From Chaetoceros tenuissimus (lineage: Eukaryota; Bacillariophyta; Thalassiosirophyceae; Chaetocerotales; Chaetocerotaceae): a stretch of 64,000 nt of DNA. Where the stretch lies: the NCBI GenBank assembly GCA_021927905.1, contig BLLK01000058.1:248001-312000 (forward strand), written 5' to 3'. This document shows positions 9,527 through 20,226 of this stretch, one piece after another; within the stretch, counting starts at the first letter, position 1, and each line of letters opens with the position of its first letter. The notes beneath the pieces are model-generated. The model did no database searches and was not told where the DNA came from. It was given only the letters and a program-made list of their open reading frames with translations. Position numbers and translations under genes: made by a program.

Positions 9527-11882
9527 CTATGAAAGGTCCTTTTTCTTCAATGCAGTTAAAAGTATTTCCAAAGCCTTTCCAAGTACTGTCAGCAAAGATT
9601 TGATTTCATTTTCATCAACTAATCCGTTCTGATAGTTTCTAGTACGCTTCTGTTGTTCCACCCATGAGTTGACATTCTCACGATGTTTTGAGTGTTCACT
9701 TAAATTTGAATTCCACGCATCCGCAATTTTTGGTGAAAGGTAAGCAAGGTCTAATTTGGTGCCAAGTCCAATGTCATGAGAGAATAAATGAATGATAACT
9801 GCAACTAAATTTTGCTCTCTTCGATGAGAGTAATGTAGTCCAACGGAAAGATGATAGAGCATTTGATCCTTCTTTGGTATGATTCTGATATCTGTGGCAC
9901 CATATTTAGCATTATAATAAACTTTTCCGAAATTTTCAACCAATGCCTTATTGAAACAAGGGTTACTCTGTCCAATGCTCACGTAATTAGTTCTAATACA
10001 TCCATCGGCCTGTCCCAGTCCTGATATCCATGCAGTGATTGGTCTTGAACAAAGAGAACCTTGCGGAAGAAATTTGAATGGTTGTCGCTTCAGCATCGCT
10101 TCGATACGACGATTGTAAACTGCAAGTGCTTCTAGATTTCTAAGTCCGTCTCTGCACACTTGTTTATGTGCCTCCTTGAGTCTCTTGTCCGCAAGCATCA
10201 TCTCTCTTCGTACTGGTTCAACTTCTATCATTTCTGCAGGAGTAAGCTTCTTATCTTGACAGCGTCCTCCTGACACTGTAACATCGGGTTTCCATTTACC
10301 TGACCGGAATTCACGAAGGTTAACTAACTGTGGAGTCTTGAAGATCGAGTCTGCAATCATTCTCTCCAAAAAATCATATTTTGCGAGTTCAAGCTTCCCA
10401 CCTATTCCACCAGTACTATCCAAACTAAAATAGAAAGAATTACCTCTTGGATCGTACCCTACGAAATCTAGTTTTGAATTTTTGTTTTTCCATTTCCAAA
10501 ATCCACCTTCCTTAAAGCCAACTATTCCATTGACATGCATCATGGCTGCACCAAGGGAAGATGAACGAATACCACTTGCGCAAGAACAATCTAGATTGAC
10601 GGTTGGAGATCGTCCTACATGATACACATTTTGATTCTTTTCAAGGTAGTTCTCGATTTCAGGGAGTTCAGCTTTATGACCTTCAATTTTGTAGTTTAGT
10701 TTCCCGTCTTTGGAGATAATATACCCATTGATGTCCTTTACTCCACATGAAGTGTATGGATCATGATTGGAATGACCATCGCCTTCAAAGAATGCTGTGG
10801 AAATTAATGAAGCAAGTTGCAGAATATCTTCTTTGTCCATATTAATATGTCCGAAGATGAGTGGCAAGAGTGTGTATGCAATATACTCATCCCAAGTTTC
10901 GTCAAGGTGCATATTCAATCGTTTGTTTGGGAGCATTGAAGCAAGTTTTTCTCTAATTAAAGGACAACTGTGTAAGAATGATAATATGTTATTAACTTGG
11001 CAAATACAAACAATATACTCACGTATAGAGCGCTGCGAGACCAATAACGAGCCCTCGAAAGGAAGCATCTGTTTCAAATGCGCTAATATCTAGATTCCTA
11101 TCCTCCATCACTTGGCAGAGTGCATTTGCAAAATGTAGTAGTTCGCGGATAATGTGTTTGATTGCATTCCTATCTCCTTGAAAGAATTCGGATTCACCCA
11201 GTAGATTAGCACGAATGTTTTCTTCTGAATTGGGTGCTGTTGGGTCTTCAGACATGATACCTAGCACATCATCATTCTCAACCATGAAATCTCCTAAATG
11301 GTTTGTAGCAATTTTCGCCATTTCTTCAAGTATGAAAGGATTGGCTTGGAGGATTGGGTTGGCATCTAAAGAGTTTACTGAACTTCCGACTGAAGATTCA
11401 GAGTCAGAATGTTCCTCTTCCTCATCGATTGAAGGACGTTGTTCCTCTTCCTCATCGATTGAAGGACGTTGTTCCTCTATTGAAGAATAGGAGTTGGAAT
11501 CTGGCTCGATAACTGAAGAAGTAGAGTGAGAATGCTGCTCATTGATTGAAGAACTAGAGTCATTACTAAGAGGATGTTCCTCTTTCTCATCGATTGAAGA
11601 ATGTTGTTCGTTCATTGAACAATTACAGTCGGAATGTTGCTCAATATTTGAAGAGTCGTTATTACTAAGAAGGATGGTTGAATCATTCCAAACAACAGAG
11701 TCTTCACTTATAGGAGGGAATATGGAATTATCCCATTCTTGTTGTTGCTCATCGATTGGAAATTTCGAGTCTCCGGAAGGTTGTGCTGTAATAGAATTTG
11801 CTTGACGTTCTATCTCTTTTTTCTGCCTTTTAATTCTTGATAAAGACAGTCTTGACTCTTTCTTTGGTTGATCTGATTCCAT
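9527..11882 (-). CDS. Unknown protein with acidic Ser-rich N-terminus
   Basis: Two exons: 11882-11023 and 10967-9527, separated by a 55-nt intron (GTGAGT donor, CACAG acceptor), giving 766 residues. Residues 1-160 are low complexity: Ser, Glu and Gln-rich with imperfect SIDEEEEQRP and SSINEQHS repeats, encoded in part by a 30-bp tandem repeat at 11410-11470. The rest looks globular and alpha/beta, with a Cys-containing segment (TVNLDCSCASGIRSSS), a basic helical stretch around residues 530-580 and no membrane segment. I do not recognise a family and see no transposase or nuclease motif. It is divergent from the gene at 12061, with 178 bp between starts. Confidence 0.75.
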
Positions 11883-12060
11883 TGTTAGTGGTGAGAAATG
11901 GTAACTAGAACGGATTGAAACTTTGGAAGCTGTGTTTTCGTGTCGCTTCGATTTTCAAATTCAAATTTAACTGCAAAAAACTGTTTTTACAAAGGCCATC
12001 ACGACGGAAGTTTTCACTAGGAAAAAGGTTTTGTCATTGTTTTCATTGTATATTGTCAAG

Positions 12061-13018
12061 ATGTCGGTGTTGAAATCACGGAAAAACTTGAAGTACTTGT
12101 TTAATGTTGGAACTGGTACATTAAGAAAAGAAAAAGTACTATATTTTAGAACGGATTACAACGAAAATGATTCGACTGAGGTTCACGAAAGTGAAGAAGC
12201 CAAAGCTGAAGCCATGAAGGCAGCGTTGAAGAAAGCAATGGAATCTTTCCCTAAAGAAGCAAAAAGACTCTTTGACGATTTTGGAGTTTCTGTAGACAAT
12301 CTCCTACATCTGGCTTCTTGTAAACTCGATTATGAAATTGGTGAACTTGATGACAGGTATGATAATTTCATCACTTGATTTTTTACTTTTCATTCATTCA
12401 TGAATTACTAAGAATCGAGTTTCTATACACAATAGCATCTTGACTAGAAGACATCTTTATCTAGATGAACCTTCAGACAAGAACGTTTGTACTAATGTAT
12501 TGGATATTGAAGAAGGCAGAGTGATTAACTTTCGTGTAAAAGGTAATTCTTATAGAGAAAAATGGGCATTGAAATCAAAAATTGAATATGAGGCAGCACG
12601 ATTGAAAATTGAACGACCAGACGTTTCAAGAGATTCGCTTAGATTTTTCATGAAAGGTATTCACGATGGTCTTGATTACTCTAAAGCTTGGCAACTTTTA
12701 CCACAATATAATATGAACAAAGCATCTATAATCCAAAGAGCACAGGCGATGTCTTCATGTCAGCAATTGGAAGCAAGTAAAGATAAGGACCCTAGAAATA
12801 GATTCAAAAAAGATGTCAAAACTCTCTTCCCAGAACATGGCTGTATTCCAGTGGATGTACTAGAAGAGGCATTTGAACTACTAAACATGAAGCGGTATGA
12901 TGACAAGCTTGATCGTTGGCATGAAAAAGTATACGGTACAGACGATGAGTTGAATCACGAGCAGGATGACGAGGAACAAAATTATTTCGACTACGAAAGT
13001 GATTATGACTCAGAGTAG
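12061..13018 (+). CDS. Unknown protein with acidic C-terminus
   Basis: Two exons, 12061-12356 and 12436-13018, 292 residues. The donor is GTATGA and the acceptor ACAATAG; the junction restores a Ser codon. The N-terminal third is basic then helical (KAEAMKAALKKAMESFPKEA). A central segment with KWALKSKIEYEAARLK and the C-terminal tail DDEEQNYFDYESDYDSE are notable. No recognised domain. It shares a 178-bp bidirectional promoter region with the unknown gene at 9527-11882, so the two may be co-expressed (inference). Confidence 0.7.
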
Positions 13019-13534
13019 AACGATTATCATGTAGTGAAGTTATCATGACATCATTGGAGTGGCTATTGCAGGAGTATAATATGACAAGAAAGAGTAAGAC
13101 GAAGGGCAATACAAAACTATTTGGAAAGAGTCATGTATAGATTATAAAACTAAGTATTTGGAATGCATTGTTGCTATGCTAGACGCCATCCCAGCTATTA
13201 CTACCCCAAGAATTTTCCATTTGATATTCCATATCTTCTGAGAGCAACTATGGTCTTGCGAGTATTCATATTCCATGAGTCAACAATGAAATGAAGTAAT
13301 CTAAGTAAAGTATAAATTGAAGAATTTTTCATTCACGATTGAATAAACTTGCAATTGGTTGGAAGAAGACACCTTTTGAAATCAGTGTCATCAGTTGGGA
13401 TGTTATGACATCACTGTAGTTTGCTGCTGTGAAGCTTCAAGCAATCAAAAACTTCTACTTCCTCTAGCAATTGCGAAATCAACATTGAACGAGATGTAAT
13501 GAGGAAAGCTACAAATATTAAAATATTATGTGTA
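13019..13534. other. Intergenic, 516 bp
   Basis: AT-rich spacer downstream of the gene ending at 13018 and upstream of the candidate MITE. I see no gene, tRNA or clear repeat in it. Confidence 0.4.
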
Positions 13535-13540
13535 TTTTAA

Positions 13541-13866
13541 CAGCCGTTTCACATCAGAATACCGATTCTGTGCCGCAAATGAAAAATCTAATTTCGGCTC
13601 CAATCGACCGACAATAAAATAGTAATACCTTTCTAAAGCTCTTTTTACGCTTGTTTCAAAACTGCAGTCGATGAGAGCGCGCAAGCTTTCTGAGTCGAGA
13701 AATTTACAGCTTTTCGTAAGACGAGGTCGTCACTTTTTCAAATACTTGGTGTTGAGTCGCAACCATATTTCTCGCCACATGCAATTCTGAGAAGTTACAT
13801 ACTGCTCATTTGAATAGTTTTCCAAAACTTTAATGTATTTACATTTGCTGTAGGTTGAAACGGCTG
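13541..13866. mobile_element. Candidate MITE (non-autonomous DNA element)
   Basis: A 326-bp non-coding segment has short terminal inverted repeats, CAGCCGTT at the left end and AACGGCTG at the right, and is flanked on both sides by a 6-bp direct repeat TTTTAA (13535-13540 and 13867-13872). Alignment of the ends can be extended a few bases with a single gap. No coding potential is seen inside. The structure fits a MITE, but the inverted repeat is short and the flank is AT-rich, so chance is not excluded. No second copy lies in this window. Confidence 0.35.
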
Positions 13867-13954
13867 TTTTAATTTAATTTGAAATTTTCAAGTGCAAGTG
13901 AAGCATTTGAAATTCTGTTTCCTTATTGGCTATCAAAACTCATGATTCGATTCA

Positions 13955-14803
13955 ATGGAAGCTGCTGAAACTAAAATACGAGAGATGGCTTTCCCAGCTG
14001 AAAGCATACAACATCGATTTACTGTTCAAATAGTAATGTTATGTAGAGGTAATCGTCAAATCAGTAGTTTGATTGGAGAAGGTGAAATGAGAGATCTATT
14101 GCAGAGCAATAAGATCAAAACCAATGGCGAGTTGATAAAACCCATTTTGCACGTTGTTGAAAGTAGCATCTCCCGCTCGTTTGAAGAGAGTATCGGAGTT
14201 CCAAGAGGTACTCTTGTAGAATTCTTTGAAATAAATAGGCTATCCCTTTATTCAGATCCCAATGACAGTTGCAGTTTAAAGATTCTTCCACCTAATCAAG
14301 AGATCGAGAAACATCCAAGAGTAGATCAAGAGCTCTTTTTGGATACAAAAGGTTCCGTAATTGGTGGCATTTACATCTGTCTAGCTATTGAACCATCAAA
14401 GGTAGAGTTTCAACTGGTATTTAGGCGAACGGTCCTTGATTTGTACCTTGTTTTGCGCCAACGCATAACTCAAAAGCAGCAACTCATTGAAGAGCAGCAA
14501 CTCATTGAAACACAGTTACGTGCAGACATTGCATTGCGCACAATGGAAAAGAACAGAGCAGAGGCATATTCAAATGAAATTGAGAAAGAGCTGAATGAAG
14601 AAAGGAGACAGAAGGTCACTGTGGAAGCATTGTTGCAAGAAGAAAGAAGACAGAGGTCAATCGAGCAGCAAAATTATATACAACAAATGATATTATCAAA
14701 TACTATGGGGCAGAATCTCGATTTGATGCAAGGCGTAATAGCTAGTCTAACTGCACAAAGAGATGATGCAAGAGCAGAAGTAGCAAGGCTTGTAAATGAA
14801 TGA
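13955..14803 (+). CDS. Unknown protein with C-terminal coiled coil
   Basis: Single exon, 282 residues. Residues 1 to about 165 are mixed alpha/beta without a recognised domain. From about 170 to the end the protein is charged and helical with heptad character: QKQQLIEEQQLIETQLRAD, then EKELNEERRQKVTVE and LLQEERRQRSIEQQ. The two consecutive QQLIE units come from a short internal DNA duplication. No signal peptide or membrane segment. Function unknown; a scaffold or cytoskeletal role is only a guess from the coiled coil. Confidence 0.65.
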   Translation: MEAAETKIREMAFPAESIQHRFTVQIVMLCRGNRQISSLIGEGEMRDLLQSNKIKTNGELIKPILHVVESSISRSFEESIGVPRGTLVEFFEINRLSLYSDPNDSCSLKILPPNQEIEKHPRVDQELFLDTKGSVIGGIYICLAIEPSKVEFQLVFRRTVLDLYLVLRQRITQKQQLIEEQQLIETQLRADIALRTMEKNRAEAYSNEIEKELNEERRQKVTVEALLQEERRQRSIEQQNYIQQMILSNTMGQNLDLMQGVIASLTAQRDDARAEVARLVNE

Positions 14804-15476
14804 ATACATTCAAACCATGAAGAGAATGAGAAGTATCCGTATTCACATCTTCCACAAACACATCTTTGAATATCAAGAACAGTATGTAGATGCACCACTT
14901 AAACTAAAGGAATGACACTATTCCTACTATATCGAGCTTTCCAACGAACCTTCGCAAGTATGCAAAAGTTTTGGCCTCAAAGTACCCTGCACCTTTATCT
15001 GCGTGAATCCAAAGAAGAGAAATACGACAACATGGATACAAATGATATAATAAACGCAGATGAACACTACCTGAATAGCCAGAAAATGGCAACTAGAAAA
15101 ATACTATGAATAATTTCCGTGCGTCCTGACATATTTGCTGACAAACTTCAAGTTAAGCTGTGATCTAGCTATCTACTCGTACATACATTACGTTATAATT
15201 CTTTTATGACATCCGCTCAAGGCTCTACTCACTACCGTACTCACCATAATTTGTATTATTGTGATTTCTTTTTCGAAATCTTCTCCCTGTTCGTCATTGG
15301 ACTGGTATATAGGCTATAATATAGAAGAGCCTACATACATACGCAGAGGGTACGTACGAGTATGAAATTGCAAAAAGGCCTGGAAATTTTTCCTTTTCCA
15401 GCTTTTGCATGCATATCGAACGAACTATTGAAATTGTTCACGATTTTATGCCTTCATTCTTCTTCTTTCCACAAAA
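14804..15476. other. Intergenic with small open frames
   Basis: This 673-bp spacer holds a 65-codon ATG frame at 14912-15109 (begins MTLFLLYRAFQRTFASM) and a 32-codon one at 14817-14915 in another frame. Neither has a recognisable domain, and they may be remnants of one decayed gene or chance. The last 100 bp (15377-15476) are the likely 5' UTR of the PDZ gene. Confidence 0.3.
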
Positions 15477-16544
15477 ATGACAACATCTGGAAATTCCCCT
15501 GTGAAGAGTCTTAAAGAGAAGCTAGATGCGATGGTCATAACGAATAAGAGCGAGGAGAAGTCAACGATAAGGATAGTAAGCATCACAAGCACTGTTTATG
15601 TAAAATATTCGTGTTGTGATGAAGATTCTATTCTAGTTTCAGATCATCATCACCATTTCATGGATGGGTTCCAACTAAAACAACAAAATGAAGGACACGT
15701 AGTCGTTATTCCTCGTCAAGATTTTGCAAATCACAATGACAAAATCATGTGCAGCTTTAGCTTTACTTGCGCTAATCTGCTTTGTATTGTAATTAATAAA
15801 CATGAAGATTCTGACGAGGATACAAAAGAGGTTATGGTTGCTCCATTTGAGAAGGACGAAATTGTGAATAAACTATATTCCATAAATGATGGCATCATCA
15901 CCATGACACTTGAGATTCCACAGGATCAAGCGGAAAAGAAAGAATCTGAGGATACAGTAGACGAACAGAATTTGAACTCTCATGAAGCAATTCTCATCGC
16001 ACCTGGGCAATGCACTCAATCTGATATGGGGATTGAGTTAGAAATGAATAAACTTGGAAATGCAATCATCAAGTCTATACCAGAATCTTCAAAATTGAAT
16101 AACTCATGCCTAAAGCAAGGTCAAATTATTTCGAGGATAAATGGTAATGACTGTTCAGACCTATCACTGGAAGACATAAAATTTCTAATCGAATGCAAAT
16201 CTCAATTGGCTCGCTACATTACTATTGAAACCAAATCAAAAAATGTATCACGGACAGAAGCATTGAAAAATATACTAGTAGCAGCCACAGGATCCACAAT
16301 GGTCGGAGTTGGCTCAGTTTTATTTTTCACACCTTTGCATCCTGTTGGCCACGCCATGTTATTAGGAGGAGGATCAGTTTTAGCTACAAAATTTGAAGGC
16401 CCAAAGAAGCTTTTAAACAAAGCTAGTCCAAGGAAAACTTTTCAAAATGTTCAAGGTCGGTTTCAAAATATGAGAAAGCAGGTGAGCAGGTACAGATTAG
16501 ATCATCAACAGAAAGCAGACAGTGTTGAAGAAATATATTCATAG
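15477..16544 (+). CDS. PDZ-domain protein with Gly-rich hydrophobic segment
   Basis: Single exon, 355 residues. Residues about 170-265 form a PDZ-like fold: a DMGIELEMNKLGNAIIKSI carboxylate-loop region, LKQGQIISRINGNDCSDLSLEDI (the typical G-D-x-I-x-x-I-N-G step) and a closing ARYITIETK strand. A hydrophobic Gly-rich hairpin (about 273-310, with LFFTPLHPVGHAMLLGGGSVL) follows; this PxPxGxxLLxxGxxxL pattern recurs in diatom membrane proteins. The tail is basic. The N-terminal half shows no recognised domain. Likely a membrane-associated adaptor. Confidence 0.7.
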   Translation: MTTSGNSPVKSLKEKLDAMVITNKSEEKSTIRIVSITSTVYVKYSCCDEDSILVSDHHHHFMDGFQLKQQNEGHVVVIPRQDFANHNDKIMCSFSFTCANLLCIVINKHEDSDEDTKEVMVAPFEKDEIVNKLYSINDGIITMTLEIPQDQAEKKESEDTVDEQNLNSHEAILIAPGQCTQSDMGIELEMNKLGNAIIKSIPESSKLNNSCLKQGQIISRINGNDCSDLSLEDIKFLIECKSQLARYITIETKSKNVSRTEALKNILVAATGSTMVGVGSVLFFTPLHPVGHAMLLGGGSVLATKFEGPKKLLNKASPRKTFQNVQGRFQNMRKQVSRYRLDHQQKADSVEEIYS

Positions 16545-17194
16545 GTTTCGAAGAGGAAATTATCATCAGTTCCAAAAAGAGCTGTGACGTCCATATCTAT
16601 ATATGTAGTAATAGACATATAAATTATCTGTTTTCGAGCAGTACTTTATTACTGTAATGAGAATAGAGAAAACCTTACGAAAAAGAAAGTATTTTGATGA
16701 AAATGCCAAAGTTGTATCATACCAATAACATGTTTATATTACGAGTATTACACAAGAACTTCGAATGTATCCTCTATCCAATCAACTCGAGGATGATCAG
16801 CACTCAAAGAAACATAGAATAGATCAAATGCAAAAAGTAACAAACAAAATCAGGGATATCAATTTAGATCCTCCCCTATCTTTTCTGACCAAGGGACAAT
16901 CACTATTACACGTGTATTCTCTAGATAGATGCTTATCTGACCTAATTCTTTTCACAAATGATATAGAATAATCTAGTTGTGGAAGCAAAACAAAATACAA
17001 ACTTCTTCAGATTCTTTATCCTATCTAAAGATGAGGTGCAAAAGGTCAATGGAATACCGATACAGTGCAAAAGGAAAGAGTAAACTTTACTTTGGACATG
17101 CTATGGCGCTATGGCCGAATGAATCAAGGTTGGATAAACTAGTTCATTTATCAAAAACGAAATCAGCATGAAAAATTGATTAGAGTAGAGAAAC
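16545..17194. other. Intergenic, 650 bp
   Basis: Contains two short ATG frames (16765-16971 and 16977-17171) without recognised domains or matching splice sites. Nothing else is seen. Probably spacer. Confidence 0.35.
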
Positions 17195-17760
17195 ATAACA
17201 TGTAGGTTGTACTTGGTATTGAAAAAATGAAAATTCGAAAAAAGACCGTCGGATGGGATCAGAACATCATTGGGTCGAAATAGATGCAAAAGTTCACATT
17301 TCAAGGCAAAACATTGTGGCCCCGACGGGGATTTGAACCCCGGACCTCCTCCACCCAAAGGAGGAATCATACCACTAGACCATCGGGGCGATCGCTGCAA
17401 CAAAAGGCGGTTATATCAATACATACAGGTCATACAAGAAAATTTGAACATGATGCAAAATGAACGAAAAAAAGATCAAGAACAGCCATCGAACATCAAA
17501 CGCTGTTATAAAAACAGAACAAGCTTAATCAATAATAGAACGAAATCATATTGCTTACCAATATCTGGATTATACTCGATCAATAGGAACTACAGAAGTA
17601 CGTGCACACAGAAGAAGACAATTTCGAAAAAGTTTTGTCTAGATCCCTCAGACTGTTTTGACATCTATTCAAGTTTTTCCAACCAATACAACAATATATC
17701 AAGTAGTGTCAGGGTAGACTTATTAGAGGCAAGCAAACAAAATAAAAAAGTACCTAGGAG
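17195..17760. repeat. Duplicated block around tRNA-Pro, copy 2
   Basis: Counterpart of 2036-2565 in the same orientation. Identity is highest next to and within the tRNA and lower, with many indels, beyond it. In this copy no gene starts at the far edge, whereas copy 1 runs into the gene at 2587. An apparent open frame across this block (17270-17773) merely reads through the tRNA and is not a gene. Confidence 0.75.
17318..17389 (-). tRNA. tRNA-Pro (anticodon UGG), second copy
   Basis: Identical in sequence over the full cloverleaf to the tRNA at 2157-2228: acceptor GCCCCGA/TCGGGGC, anticodon loop TTTGGGT, T-arm with TTCAAAT. Flanks diverge, so the tRNA is under selection or was recently homogenised. 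Confidence 0.95.
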
Positions 17761-18343
17761 ACCAACGGAATAGAACTGTCTCCATGAAAGGGTATTATCC
17801 AAAAAGAGTCATCCATTTCTTTTCCATTTCCAATATTGTATTTACATCAATATTTGTTCGTACATAGCTGCATAAATACTAGTAGTAGTATACCGTTTAG
17901 TCTAGGCGAGGAAAAAAGTAAAATTGTTCTTTCCCCACAAGGGGGCTTTAGGAAGAACAAACTATAACCAAGCTTATTTTTTGACTTTCAGCCATCTTTG
18001 CTTGTTTTTCTTAGATGTAATTCAACCTTTGCCATCCCATGCTATAGTGCTATGTAAAATGTTTCATTAGTTTCTTTGAGTAAGTTACCTAGATGGTTCA
18101 TACAATCTTTCCGCAGTCCGCAGTCAATCATCGTCATTGGAAAATCAAGGGGGGATTCGTTTCTCCTCTTTACCAAGTAATATCACAATCAAAAGACAGA
18201 CGCTGAACGCTGCTATTGCTACACTCATCAATTCAAATGACAATGGAACCACACTACACCGACTACCTTTATATCATCCACCCTCTCTTCTTACCTAACT
18301 AATTACACAACACCAAGAACGACTCTATTTACAATATTCTGAA
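17761..18343. other. Intergenic, 583 bp
   Basis: Spacer and promoter of the coiled-coil gene at 18344. TTTATATC at 18269-18276 is a TATA-like tract about 70 bp before the start codon. Nothing else recognised. Confidence 0.4.
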
Positions 18344-19973
18344 ATGGATACAGATCTACAAGGATACCTCGATTGGGGTTCGAGTGTGAATGTAAATGAA
18401 GACCTCACACGAGCAATAAAGCAAGAAATCCAAGATTTGAATCAAGACCTTCGCAACCTCAGCCACTCCATCCAAACAGAAGAAAAGACAGCAGCTCAAG
18501 TGCAACGTGACTACTCTCATTCTCTATCTGAACTTACTCTATTCGTCAGGTCCGCCGCCGATGAGAAGGACAATGCAGCAATGAATGAACAGATTCAAAT
18601 GAAACTTGGTGAATCACTTCAGAATGAAATCGTCACTGTCATTTCTCAAAAGACAGATAATACCTCACTAACTGAGAATAAAGAGAATGTGTCACCTGAA
18701 GACGGAATGACAGAGTATATTATCAAACGAGCTCGAGATGTGAAGAAGTTGACTGCTATCATCCATGCGAGCCAGGAGCGGATTGGAGCTTGTCAAGTAC
18801 GACTTGAAGAGGCTGAATTTGAATTGAGGAATGCAAATGATAGCTTCAATAGAGAGCAGAAGAATCATAAAAGATGGAAGGGTGAAGTTGAAGATGCAAG
18901 GAAGGAGCATGCGAATGAAGAGAGACGAGTCAAGGGCATCAGGGATAGCCTGGCAAGACGTAGAAAGAATGCTGCTGAATACACAAATCAAACTACTGCC
19001 TGTGTAAGTCCTTTTGTGCAAATTTGAAATGGTAAATTTTTGCCTCTTTTCACTAACTATTCAATATCTCTTCATTTAGATGAAAGAATACGATTCTGTA
19101 AAGGAAGAACATGGAGCAGAAGAAGACAAATTCAAGATCCAACTCGAAGAAATGACCAAAAGACTTTCCAACAAGGAAGCTGAGGTAGAGGCTGCGTCTG
19201 AGTCCAAGTCTATGATTGAGAAACAAGTCAATGATTTGAATACCCAATTTCAAAAAATAGAAGAAATTCGCAAAGAGCGTGATTCTATTAGAAATGCATC
19301 CAAACAAATCACAAATCTTCTTCAGACAGAGCGTCAGTCTCTAGATGAGTTGCGTCAAAAGGTGCAACAGCAGAAGGAAAGATACGAGAACAACCTGAAG
19401 GCTACGGAAGAGCTTGAGAAGGAAAAGGTTGAAGTTGATGAGATGTGTGTACAAGGACAGAAGGACGAGCAGGAACTTGCTGTAATGAAAGAGGATCTAT
19501 CTCATATCCAAGTAGAAGACGAAAAGGCTTTGAGAGCTATTCATGAACTTCAGCAACGCACTGACACACATAAAAAGTCTGGCTCCGCAGATATTATTGA
19601 GAAGAAGCAGGCTATTGAAAATGTCGAGAAAGAAATTGTAGAAAAACTTTCGGAGAAGGAGCAATTGAAAGATGCGGTGTGCAAGATGAATGAGACCATT
19701 GCTGATCTCAATGCGTCAACTGCACAGGAGATTGCACTTCACGAAAATTTGAAGAATAGTTTTGAAGATGCAGCCATTGTGCATCAAAAGGAACTTGCTA
19801 AAGTATTGGAAGAAGCCAAGAAAGCTGAAGCAAATAACGAAAAGGCAAAGCTTGAGCTTATCGCAGAAAAGATCACCCTTGAAAAATTGGAGCGTGGAGC
19901 TGCAATTATCGAGGACACTGATAAACGTGAGAAAGAGTTTGAGGCAAGAGACCCAGTGGTGTTAGCGCAATGA
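18344..19973 (+). CDS. Long coiled-coil protein
   Basis: Two exons, 18344-19003 and 19080-19973, joined in phase 0 (donor GTAAGT, acceptor CATTTAG), 517 residues. Apart from a short N-terminus the whole chain is charged and helical with heptads. Exon 1 has LNQDLRNLSHSIQTEEKTAA and an ARKEHANEERRVKGI stretch; exon 2 has long E/K/Q-rich runs such as KERYENNLKATEELEKEKVE. No motor, kinase or membrane domain is seen. Such proteins are often centrosomal, kinetochore or structural; I cannot assign a family, and any similarity to SMC-like or myosin-tail proteins would be by composition only. Confidence 0.75.
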
Positions 19974-20226
19974 GTCAAGATTTGCTCTTGAACTCTGTAA
20001 AGCAGAAATACAGGATGGTTGATACACATTTAGAGTTGGTTGGACCAACTATAGAGATTGTTGATTTTAACCACCGTTGCATTCATTTCTTACAAATATG
20101 CTAAATGTTTTTGAAAATGCCATTTAGATGTAAAAGTTGTAAGAGTTATTATTAGTACAAATCGTTTACACTATTGTGTCTTCAGGTGCGCGATGTCGAG
20201 AAGATATATCTTCACAATTCTACTAT

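Noticed and set aside
13541-13866. piggyBac-type element
   Set aside because: TTAA occurs on the left flank directly but not directly on the right end, so the strict TTAA target rule is not met; only a generic MITE call is kept.
16765-17171. Two adjacent small ATG frames as a gene
   Set aside because: No domain, no phase-compatible splice sites and ordinary AT-rich composition.
17270-17773. 167-codon plus-strand open frame
   Set aside because: It reads through the antisense of tRNA-Pro and the duplicated non-coding block; no domain and no conservation of the frame in the sister block.
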